Positions 1-5,598 of a stretch of 6,231 bases of DNA are shown here, in pieces. The DNA comes from Lachnospiraceae bacterium. GTDB taxonomy: Bacteria > Bacillota > Clostridia > Lachnospirales > Lachnospiraceae. Both the position numbers and the translations under genes were made by a program. The notes beneath the pieces are model-generated. The model had not been told where the DNA came from and did not search any database. It saw only the letters and a program-made list of their open reading frames with translations. The stretch spans positions 1 to 6,231 of the forward strand of contig JAGDCK010000069.1 of assembly GCA_017958585.1 (NCBI GenBank), written 5' to 3'. Each line of letters opens with the position of its first letter. Within the stretch, counting starts at the first letter, position 1.

Positions 1-437
1 TAATCCACAAGTGTGCAGTCGTAGAAATCATCGTGGGTAAGTTTTCTCGCGTCTTCTTCCATATGGATCTCGTGGATCCTGACTTTTTTGGTCTCACCGG
101 CTTCATTTTCGATCTCAACAAATCCGTCACGGCAAATAGGCATGTACAGCTGGCTTATCTGATAGTTTTGCGGATTATCGGGATAAAAATAATTCTTTCT
201 GTCAAACTGTGAAAAGCGCGTTATCTCACAGTTTGTTGCCAGGCCAACAGCGATGGCGTATTTTAATACCTGTTTGTTTAAGACCGGTAAAGACCCCGGC
301 ATACCTGTGCACACAGGGCATGTATGTGTATTCGGTGCTCCGCCGAACGCAGTGGAGCATCCGCAAAAAATCTTGGTCTTTGTGGCAAGTTCCACATGGA
401 CTTCAAGTCCTATGACCGTTTCATATTCTTTTGACAT
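1..437 (-). CDS. gatB: GatB, subunit B of Asp-tRNA(Asn)/Glu-tRNA(Gln) amidotransferase, N-terminal part (runs off left edge)
   Basis: GatB binds the misacylated tRNA, activates the side-chain carboxylate of Asp or Glu with ATP, and amidates it with ammonia delivered from GatA, in the cytoplasm. Only the first 145 codons are in the window. It opens MSKEYETVIGLEVHVEL, the characteristic GatB start. Cysteines at residues 25, 27, 40 and 43 form the CxC...CxxC pattern of the zinc site found in many GatB proteins. Further on are the family segments FDRKNYFYPDNPQNYQISQ (about 78-96) and HMEEDARKLTHDD (about 125-137). The last visible residues, TLVD, lead into the usual TLVDYNR. The ATG at 437-435 is supported by a purine-rich AAAGG (445-449) seven bases upstream. 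It is the last visible gene of the aspS-gatC-gatA-gatB operon, 54 bases after gatA, with no terminator in the gap. The tRNA-binding tail domain is outside the window. Confidence 0.97.
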   Translation of the reverse strand, partial: MSKEYETVIGLEVHVELATKTKIFCGCSTAFGGAPNTHTCPVCTGMPGSLPVLNKQVLKYAIAVGLATNCEITRFSQFDRKNYFYPDNPQNYQISQLYMPICRDGFVEIENEAGETKKVRIHEIHMEEDARKLTHDDFYDCTLVD

Positions 438-491
438 ATCAAAACCTTTCCTTTCCAAGACAGTTGTAAAACAATTAATGTCAAAGTGTGC

Positions 492-1940
492 TTAAACACG
501 TGCTTTTTCAAAAGTGTACGCTGTCCTGATCAGAGTTTTTTCATCAAACATCTTTCCCATTAACTGCAGTCCTATCGGCATCCCGGACTCATCACGACCG
601 CAGGGAAGAGAAATGGCAGGAATGCCGCAAAGATTTGCGGATATGGTATAAATATCACCCAGATACATCTTTAACGGGTCTGTCAGGCTTGTTCCGATCT
701 TTGGTGCCGTGGTAGGTGCGACGGGGCCAAGGATCACATCGTATTTTTCAAAGGCTCTGTCAAAAGCTTCCTTTATCAGAGCTCTTACCTTCAAAGCCTT
801 CAGATAATATGCATCGTAATAACCTGAACTCAAAACGAAGCTTCCAAGCATTATCCTGCGCTTAACTTCAGGGCCAAAGCCCTCGGATCTGGTCTTTTTA
901 TACATATTGTGGAGACCGTTAAATTCTTTTGTCCTGTATCCGTATTTGATGCCGTCAAATCTCTCAAGGTTTGAGCTGGCTTCCGCAGAAGCTATGGTGT
1001 AATAGGCCGGGATGGCATATTCTTCAAATCCAAGGTCGAATTCTTCGATAATGGCGCCTTTTTCTTCGAGGACTTTTGCGGCAGCAAGGATGGATTCTTT
1101 TACTTTACTGTCTATTCCTTCCGCAAAATAACCCTTTGGTATTCCTATCTTAAGTCCCTGCACATCTGACACACAGCTGTTCAAAAACGAATCCTCAGCC
1201 ATGTCATATGAGGTTGCATCCTTGCTGTCGGCTCCCGCTATACAATCCAGGATACCTGCTATGTCCTCGACATTTTTACCAATGGGTCCGATCTGATCAA
1301 GAGACGAACCATATGCTATAAGTCCGTATCTGGAAACTCTGCCATAGGTTGGCTTAAGTCCCACTACACCGCAGTAGGACGCCGGTTGTCTGATGGAGCC
1401 TCCCGTATCCGATCCCAGCGCTCCGAAAGCCATGTTTGCGGCGATGGCAGCGGCTGATCCACCCGATGATCCGCCGGGAACGCAATCTTTGTCCGCAGGA
1501 TTTTTCGTGATGCCAAAGGCTGAAGTCTCCGATGTGGAACCCATGGCAAACTCATCCATGTTGGTCTTTCCGACGATGACGGCACCTGCTTTTTCCAGTT
1601 TTTCTATAACCGTGGCATCATAGGTTGGAATGAAATTTTCCAGGATCTTTGAGGCGCAGGTTGTCTTCATATCCTTTACGCAAATATTGTCTTTTATGGC
1701 AAACGGAACTCCGAACAGGGGCGAAAGCTCGTGCCCTTTTCCTCTGCTCTCCTCAAGTTTTTTCTGCAGGGCTTCTGCGGTTTTAAAGGCTCTCTCTCCT
1801 GCGACCGTTATATATGCATTTATCTCCTTATCCGTATCCGCTATGCGGTTAAGGACTGTTTTTGTGGCCTCCGCCACGCTTATCCTGCCTGCCTTTATCT
1901 CCTTTGAGAGTTCCAAAGCCGAATAATCTAAAATGTTCAT
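492..1940 (-). CDS. gatA: GatA, glutaminase subunit of Asp-tRNA(Asn)/Glu-tRNA(Gln) amidotransferase
   Basis: GatA hydrolyses glutamine and channels the ammonia to GatB for transamidation of Asp-tRNA(Asn) or Glu-tRNA(Gln). The 482-residue protein has the normal family length. It is an amidase-signature enzyme with its Ser-cisSer-Lys triad intact: Lys83 in GVPFAIKDN, cis-Ser158 in GGSSGGSAAA, and nucleophile Ser182 in SDTGGSIRQPA. The 75- and 24-residue spacings match the triad of Staphylococcus aureus GatA (Lys79, Ser154, Ser178, from memory). The C-terminal part has the conserved stretch DVILGPVAPTTAPKIG and ends in a helix. The ATG at 1940-1938 has a GAGG Shine-Dalgarno at 1948-1951 with seven bases of spacing. 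It follows gatC after an unusually long 116-base gap and precedes gatB by 54 bases. The gene ends in TAA. Nothing suggests damage. Confidence 0.98.
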   Translation of the reverse strand: MNILDYSALELSKEIKAGRISVAEATKTVLNRIADTDKEINAYITVAGERAFKTAEALQKKLEESRGKGHELSPLFGVPFAIKDNICVKDMKTTCASKILENFIPTYDATVIEKLEKAGAVIVGKTNMDEFAMGSTSETSAFGITKNPADKDCVPGGSSGGSAAAIAANMAFGALGSDTGGSIRQPASYCGVVGLKPTYGRVSRYGLIAYGSSLDQIGPIGKNVEDIAGILDCIAGADSKDATSYDMAEDSFLNSCVSDVQGLKIGIPKGYFAEGIDSKVKESILAAAKVLEEKGAIIEEFDLGFEEYAIPAYYTIASAEASSNLERFDGIKYGYRTKEFNGLHNMYKKTRSEGFGPEVKRRIMLGSFVLSSGYYDAYYLKALKVRALIKEAFDRAFEKYDVILGPVAPTTAPKIGTSLTDPLKMYLGDIYTISANLCGIPAISLPCGRDESGMPIGLQLMGKMFDEKTLIRTAYTFEKARV

Positions 1941-2056
1941 TTTAAATCCTCATTTTTTTGATCGATTCTCTTTTTATTCCAATGTTTTATGTGCAATACT
2001 TCCCGGGAAAAGTCCGGGGCTCCCCGCGTTTTTCAAATGTCTCTTTTGATCAAAGA
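1941..2056 (-). other. gatC-gatA intergenic gap with alternative GC-rich hairpins
   Basis: The 116 bases between gatC and gatA are mostly AT-rich but hold a GC-rich core at 2002-2026. Two hairpins can form there and exclude each other. CCCGG (2002-2006) can pair with CCGGG (2014-2018) across a seven-base loop, or CGGGG (2015-2019) can pair with CCCCG (2022-2026) across two bases. No T-tract follows on the coding strand, so an intrinsic terminator is unlikely. A weak symmetric element around TTGATCAA (about 2039-2057) overlaps the gatC stop codon. A role in RNA processing or in tuning GatC:GatA ratios is speculation. Confidence 0.4.
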
Positions 2057-2344
2057 CTAAAATGTCTGAGGAACCACAAACATGTTGTCCTGCTCATCCG
2101 GAGCATTTTTAAGTATATTTGCCGAGTCATCGGAATTTGTGACCTCGTCTTCTCTAAACACGTTCTTTACCGGAAGCACATGGGAAAGCGCAGTGACATT
2201 GTCCGTGTCCGGCTCCCCCAGCTTGTCGATATAATCAAGCATCTGCTCCATGTCATTTTTAGCCTTTTCCTTTTCCTCGTCCGTAAGCTCGAGTTTTGCA
2301 AGAATGCCTACGTATTCAATGGTTTCGTCCGTGATCTTGTTCAT
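2057..2344 (-). CDS. gatC: GatC, small linker subunit of Asp-tRNA(Asn)/Glu-tRNA(Gln) amidotransferase
   Basis: GatC wraps around GatA and GatB and stabilises the GatCAB complex; it has no catalytic site. The protein begins MNKITDETIEYVGILAKLEL, followed by a helical charged region, the family segment MLDYIDKLGEPDTDNV (about residues 34-49), then LSHVLPVKNVFREDEV, and ends NMFVVPQTF. About 95 residues is normal. Two in-frame ATGs compete. The upstream one (2356-2354) is one base after the aspS stop and has only a weak AGAGA in front. The second (2344-2342) has GGAG (2354-2351) six bases upstream and gives the usual GatC N-terminus, so I prefer it. If the first is used the protein gains MEFL and the CDS is 2057-2356. 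The close spacing to aspS suggests translational coupling. The stop is TAG. Confidence 0.95.
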   Translation of the reverse strand: MNKITDETIEYVGILAKLELTDEEKEKAKNDMEQMLDYIDKLGEPDTDNVTALSHVLPVKNVFREDEVTNSDDSANILKNAPDEQDNMFVVPQTF

Positions 2345-2357
2345 AAGAAACTCCATT

Positions 2358-4094
2358 CTAATCTCTGACTTTTATATGCACTTCGCGAAGCTGTTTTTCC
2401 GTGACAAATCCGGGCGCTTCGCACATCAGATCCTGCCCCGATCCGCTCATGGGGAATGCAATGACTTCTCTGATGTTTTCCTCGTTTCTAAGGAGCATTA
2501 TCATACGGTCAACTCCGGGAGCCATGCCTGCGTGGGGTGGCGCACCAAACTGAAATGCGGTGTAGAGCGCTCCGAATTTAGTCTTTAAAGTCTCCTCATC
2601 GTAGCCTGCTATCTCAAAAGCCTTTACCATGATATCCAGATCGTGGTTTCTCACTGCTCCGCTTGAGAGTTCAACGCCGTTACATACAATGTCATATTGA
2701 TAAGCCAAAATCTCTGTGGGCTTTTTGGTCATAAGTGCTTCAAGTCCGCCCTGTGGCATGGAGAAGGGGTTATGTGTAAATCCGATCTCGCCTGTATCCG
2801 GATCCTCCTCATACATGGGGAAGTCGTTTACATAGCAGAATCTGTAGGCATCTTTTTCGTAAAGGTCAAGACGCTTTGCGATCTCATTTCTAAGCTGTCC
2901 GGCATACGAAGCAGCCTGCTTTTCTTTGTCTGCCACAAAGAAAATTGTATCACTTACCTGAAGGTCTGCAAGAGTTTTAAGCTCTTCTTTCAGCTCTTCG
3001 GGAATAAATTTGTCTATAGGTCCCTTGTATGAAAAATCCTCCTCGACCTCCAGGTATCCCAGGCCGGGCATTCCCAGACTCTGTGCATAGGCAAGAAGCT
3101 TTTCATGGAAGCCTTTGCTCATCTGTCCGTGAACCTTGATGGCCCTTACCGTCTTTCCGATAAACGGTCTGAAGGTACATCTTCCGAAAAACTCGGAGAG
3201 GTCGATTATCCTCAAAGGGTTTCTGAGGTCTGGCTTGTCGGAGCCAAACTGAAGCATAGCATCCTTGTAGCTGATTATGGGGAAGGGTGCTTCAGTGATC
3301 TTTGAGCCTTCTTTTGCAAATTTTCTGAAGGTATCTGTGAGAACCTCTTCACCCACCTTGAACACGTCCTCCTGGGTGGCAAAGCTCATCTCGAAGTCCA
3401 GCTGATAGAATTCACCGGGGGATCTGTCAGCTCTTGCATCCTCATCTCTAAAGCATGGAGCGATCTGAAAGTATTTATCAATTCCGCTCACCATGAGAAG
3501 CTGTTTGTACTGCTGAGGAGCCTGAGGCAGGGCATAGAATTTACCCTTGAATCTTCTCGAAGGGACTATGTAGTCCCTTGCTCCCTCAGGGCTTGATGCA
3601 CACAGGATGGGAGTCTGGATCTCCATAAATCCCATTTCCGTCATCTTTTTTCTAAGATGCTCTATTACCTTAGATCTGAATACGATGTTGTCTTTTACTT
3701 TTGCATTTCTAAGATCCAGATATCTGTATTTAAGTCTCAGATCTTCCTTTGTCTCTTTTGATGTCATGATATCGAAGGGAAGTCTGGATGAAACTTTTCC
3801 GAGGATTGTGATCTTGTCGGCATCAAGTTCGATGGTTCCGGACTCGATCTTTGGGTTGTAGGTCTCCTCATCTCTCTCTTCAATAATTCCTTCCACCGAA
3901 ATACATTGCTCTTTGGTGATACCCTTCAGGAGCTCCGGATTTCGGAGGACCACCTGTAATACTCCGTACATATCTCTTAAGTCAATAAAAGATACTCCGC
4001 CGTGATCTCGGATGTTTTCTACCCAGCCTGCTACTTTCAGACTGGTTCCGATGTGTTGTCTTGTTACTTTGTCAATTGTCAAATCTCTGTACAC
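2358..4094 (-). CDS. aspS: Aspartyl-tRNA synthetase, bacterial type, probably non-discriminating
   Basis: AspRS attaches aspartate to tRNA. In this operon it probably also charges tRNA(Asn), giving GatCAB its substrate. From the GTG at 4094-4092 the protein has 578 residues, normal for bacterial-type AspRS. In order: an N-terminal OB anticodon-binding domain (about 1-105, with GWVENIRDHGG and FIDLRD), class II motif 1 (GFMEIQTPIL, 155-164), the aspartate loop SSPEGARDY (168-175), QAPQQYKQLL (191-200), motif 2 around FRDEDARADRSPGEFYQLDFE (about 215-235, with Arg216), the GAD insertion (about 280-420), and motif 3 GMAPGVDRMIML (523-534, with Arg530). His31 sits where non-discriminating enzymes such as that of Pseudomonas aeruginosa carry His and discriminating ones carry Leu (from memory). 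The start is fixed by AGGAGG at 4103-4108, eight bases upstream. A GTG at 4127 would add 11 codons but would place the Shine-Dalgarno inside the gene. aspS is first in the T-box controlled operon. Confidence 0.98.
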   Translation of the reverse strand: MYRDLTIDKVTRQHIGTSLKVAGWVENIRDHGGVSFIDLRDMYGVLQVVLRNPELLKGITKEQCISVEGIIEERDEETYNPKIESGTIELDADKITILGKVSSRLPFDIMTSKETKEDLRLKYRYLDLRNAKVKDNIVFRSKVIEHLRKKMTEMGFMEIQTPILCASSPEGARDYIVPSRRFKGKFYALPQAPQQYKQLLMVSGIDKYFQIAPCFRDEDARADRSPGEFYQLDFEMSFATQEDVFKVGEEVLTDTFRKFAKEGSKITEAPFPIISYKDAMLQFGSDKPDLRNPLRIIDLSEFFGRCTFRPFIGKTVRAIKVHGQMSKGFHEKLLAYAQSLGMPGLGYLEVEEDFSYKGPIDKFIPEELKEELKTLADLQVSDTIFFVADKEKQAASYAGQLRNEIAKRLDLYEKDAYRFCYVNDFPMYEEDPDTGEIGFTHNPFSMPQGGLEALMTKKPTEILAYQYDIVCNGVELSSGAVRNHDLDIMVKAFEIAGYDEETLKTKFGALYTAFQFGAPPHAGMAPGVDRMIMLLRNEENIREVIAFPMSGSGQDLMCEAPGFVTEKQLREVHIKVRD

Positions 4095-4102
4095 TTTTGT
4101 GT

Positions 4103-4108
4103 CCTCCT
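4103..4108 (-). promoter_or_regulatory. Shine-Dalgarno site fixing the aspS start
   Basis: A full AGGAGG lies eight bases before the GTG at 4094-4092. It selects this GTG over the in-frame GTG at 4127-4125. That upstream GTG lies in a small GTGC-TAA-GCAC stem (4117-4127) and has no ribosome binding site of its own. Confidence 0.9.
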
Positions 4109-4129
4109 TTCTTTTTGTGCTTAGCACCG

Positions 4130-4165
4130 GCTCCGGGTTTTCATCAAAATAAAAAAACCCGGAGC
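4130..4165 (-). repeat. Perfect 12-bp inverted repeat linking the terminator 3' arm to sequence downstream of it
   Basis: GCTCCGGGTTTT (4165-4154 on the minus strand) is the terminator's 3' arm plus part of its U-tract. It is perfectly complementary to AAAACCCGGAGC (4141-4130), which lies after the terminator and before the aspS ribosome binding site. The loop is 12 bases (4153-4142). This structure can form only in read-through RNA and excludes the terminator hairpin. The downstream arm repeats the start of the terminator's 5' arm (CCCGGAGC). A role in stabilising the antiterminated state or protecting the aspS mRNA is inference. Confidence 0.75.
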
Positions 4166-4184
4166 AATATAAAACTGCTCCGGG
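4151..4184 (-). terminator. T-box intrinsic terminator upstream of aspS
   Basis: CCCGGAGCA (4184-4176) pairs perfectly over nine bases with TGCTCCGGG (4166-4158) around a nine-base loop, and seven Ts follow (4157-4151). The first bases of the 5' arm (CCCG) also form the 3' side of the antiterminator. The two structures are therefore mutually exclusive, as in transcriptional T-box switches. Confidence 0.95.
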
Positions 4185-4424
4185 ACGAATAATTATAAAT
4201 TATCCGCGGTACCACCCGCATTGACAGACCGATTCCTCCAACAAGGAATTTAGACCGCTCTGTCCACTTTAATACTTAACGCGTATCCACGTGCCACCCT
4301 AGACAAACTGCTTCGGATGACCGGCTCCGGAGTGTTCCCGACACCACATTGGTCCGGCTGCGCTTTCAGTCGGTGACGCTGCCTCCCTGTTGACCTCTCT
4401 TGATGTGAGTCTCCTTCATAGCTT
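4151..4424 (-). promoter_or_regulatory. T-box riboswitch (tRNA-sensing leader), specifier AAC (Asn) overlapping GAA (Glu)
   Basis: This leader senses the charging state of a tRNA during transcription; uncharged tRNA stabilises the antiterminator and allows aspS-gatCAB expression. Stem I spans about 4424-4322. Its base is GCTATGAAGGAG against CTCCGGAGC, a kink-turn-like arrangement. The specifier side reads GGGAAC-ACTCCGGAGC. Aligned with the glyQS pattern GGC-AUUCUUGAGC (from memory), this puts the specifier codon at AAC (4336-4334). A GAA triplet overlaps it at 4337-4335. A stem II-like region with AAGTA...AAAGTGG lies at about 4277-4265. A stem III hairpin (about 4265-4223) has ATTCCT/AGGAAT and GACAGA/TCTGTC arms. 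The T-box motif GGGTGGTACCGCGG is at 4217-4204. The antiterminator pairs CGGG with CCCG (4184-4181) and GCGGATAATT with AATTATTCGT. The discriminator-reading bases are UGGU (4214-4211). Confidence 0.95.
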
Positions 4425-4506
4425 TTGATACAAACGGGATCATGACAAATATTCTAAACAAATGTCCGGTTAATCCACTGTTTGCTTTATATTTTTGTTA
4501 TGGTGA

Positions 4507-4535
4507 AGAATAGCATGACACTTTTTTCTTGTCAA
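4507..4535 (-). promoter_or_regulatory. Sigma-A promoter of the aspS-gatCAB operon
   Basis: A consensus -35 TTGACA (4535-4530) is followed by a 17-base spacer and the -10 TATTCT (4512-4507). An upstream TG (4514-4513) makes an extended -10. Transcription should start near 4500, giving about 350 bases of leader to the end of the T-box terminator. The promoter lies wholly between the dapF stop and the T-box, so the operon has its own promoter. Confidence 0.9.
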
Positions 4536-4537
4536 GC

Positions 4538-4574
4538 AGTTTTGCACATTTGTTTTATCGGATGTGCATAAACT
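4538..4574. repeat. Inverted repeat between dapF and the aspS promoter
   Basis: AGTTTTGCACAT (4538-4549) pairs with ATGTGCATAAACT (4562-4574) over 12 bp with one bulged base, around a 12-base loop. It starts seven bases after the dapF stop codon and ends three bases before the aspS -35. It could act as a weak dapF terminator, but the minus strand lacks a T-run after the stem. It could also be an operator next to the promoter. Neither is established. Confidence 0.55.
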
Positions 4575-4580
4575 TTTGTA

Positions 4581-5432
4581 TCAATACTCTGCCTCACCAT
4601 CAAAAACCTTTCTCGCAGGTCCTGTCATGTAGATCAGGTTGCTTTTTTCATCCCATCTGATCAAGAGATCACCACCCAACAGGGTTACCGTCACCTCTCT
4701 GTCAGTCAGGCCGTTCAGAACGCCTGCAACCGCGCTTGCACATGCGCCGGTTCCGCAGGCTAAGGTCTCGCCCGTTCCTCTCTCCCAGACTCTCATGAGA
4801 ATATGTTTTCTGTCCAGGACTTCGACAAATTCCGTATTTACTCTCTCAGGGAACATGGGATGATGCTCAAAGGCACTGCCAAAGTTATCCTTTGTCATAT
4901 CAAGATCCTTTACACCCTTCATAAATACTACTCCATGGGGATTTCCCATGGATACGGCTGTTATGCCGTAGGTCTTTCCAAGGATTTCTATTGGGACATT
5001 TACCGCATTTTCTCCAGTTGCGATAACGGGGATCTCTGCGGGCTCCAATATGGGTTCTCCCATGTTGACCTCCACAGTATCTGCCTCACCGTCTTTTGGA
5101 AACACCTTGATGTATTTGATCTTTCCTGCGGATTCCACAGTAAAGTTTTCTGCTTCTGTCATTTTGTGATCGTAGACATATTTTGCAACGCAGCGCATGC
5201 CGTTTCCGCACATCTGCGCCCTGGTTCCGTTCGCATTCCACATCTCCATCTCAAAATCAGCTATCTTTGAGGGATTTATAAATATCATTCCATCCCCTCC
5301 GATGCCAAAATGTCTGTCGGACATTTTGCGGACAAGTTCAGGCTTTATGTCATCATCAATCCTTTCCTCAAAACCGTTTACATAGATGTAATCGTTTCCG
5401 AGGCCCTCCATTTTCGTAAACTTAAATCTCAT
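4581..5432 (-). CDS. dapF: Diaminopimelate epimerase
   Basis: DapF interconverts LL- and meso-diaminopimelate in the cytoplasm. This is the penultimate step to lysine and supplies the cell-wall cross-linking residue. The 283-residue length is normal for the family. The N-terminus FTKMEGLGNDYIYV is typical. The two catalytic cysteines of this cofactor-independent epimerase are Cys75 in RAQMCGNGMRC and Cys226 in GETLACGTGACASA. Substrate-binding segments are visible at EMWNANGT (63-70), MGNPHGV (162-168) and WERGTGE (216-222). The ATG at 5432-5430 has GGGGA (5445-5441) eight bases upstream. It is transcribed in the same direction as aspS but appears separate, since a strong promoter lies between them. 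Upstream are a set of 22-bp spaced direct repeats and then a large repeat region, so no operon partner is visible on that side. The stop is TAT-TGA (4583-4581). Confidence 0.98.
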   Translation of the reverse strand: MRFKFTKMEGLGNDYIYVNGFEERIDDDIKPELVRKMSDRHFGIGGDGMIFINPSKIADFEMEMWNANGTRAQMCGNGMRCVAKYVYDHKMTEAENFTVESAGKIKYIKVFPKDGEADTVEVNMGEPILEPAEIPVIATGENAVNVPIEILGKTYGITAVSMGNPHGVVFMKGVKDLDMTKDNFGSAFEHHPMFPERVNTEFVEVLDRKHILMRVWERGTGETLACGTGACASAVAGVLNGLTDREVTVTLLGGDLLIRWDEKSNLIYMTGPARKVFDGEAEY

Positions 5433-5486
5433 ATACCATATCCCCGATCATGTTATTTACTGTTTAGAATGTTCATTGTTCTTGTC

Positions 5487-5570
5487 TTCCATGGAAACAC
5501 ATTTATCATTCTCAGCAAACACATACTTCTTTCTCAGTAAACGCATGCATTTTTCTCAGTAAACGCATGT
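5487..5570. repeat. Three to four 18-bp direct repeats at exact 22-bp spacing upstream of dapF
   Basis: On the plus strand, TTCTCAGTAAACGCATG plus one base occurs at 5531-5548 and 5553-5570. A diverged copy, TTCTCAGCAAACACATAC, is at 5509-5526. A more degenerate one, keeping AAACACAT, is at 5487-5504. Starts are 5487, 5509, 5531 and 5553, each exactly 22 bp apart, or about two helical turns. They lie 55 to 138 bases upstream of dapF. Such spacing suits binding sites on one DNA face for a regulator of dapF, but a minisatellite is also possible. No gene is seen from 5433 to 5623. Confidence 0.85.
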
Positions 5571-5575
5571 AAATG

Positions 5576-5581
5576 ATTATA
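5576..5581 (-). promoter_or_regulatory. Candidate -10 box for dapF
   Basis: A perfect TATAAT reads on the minus strand here. It would start transcription near 5569, so the 22-bp repeats would lie in the dapF leader. The only -35-like match, TTGGCA at 5600-5595, is just 13 bases away, which is too close. This promoter is therefore weakly supported. Confidence 0.3.
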
Positions 5582-5598
5582 AATAGCGTTCTTTTGCC

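Noticed and set aside
1958..2368. 136-codon plus-strand frame over gatC
   Set aside because: It runs antisense across gatC and the gap after it, has no recognisable content, and lacks a clear ribosome binding site.
4095..4127. N-terminal extension of AspRS from the GTG at 4127
   Set aside because: It would bury the strong AGGAGG inside the gene, begins in a small hairpin with no ribosome binding site, and adds a charged stretch not typical of the family.
4803..5270. 155-codon plus-strand frame over dapF
   Set aside because: It is antisense to dapF, whose protein is well conserved with all catalytic motifs. It is a shadow frame.
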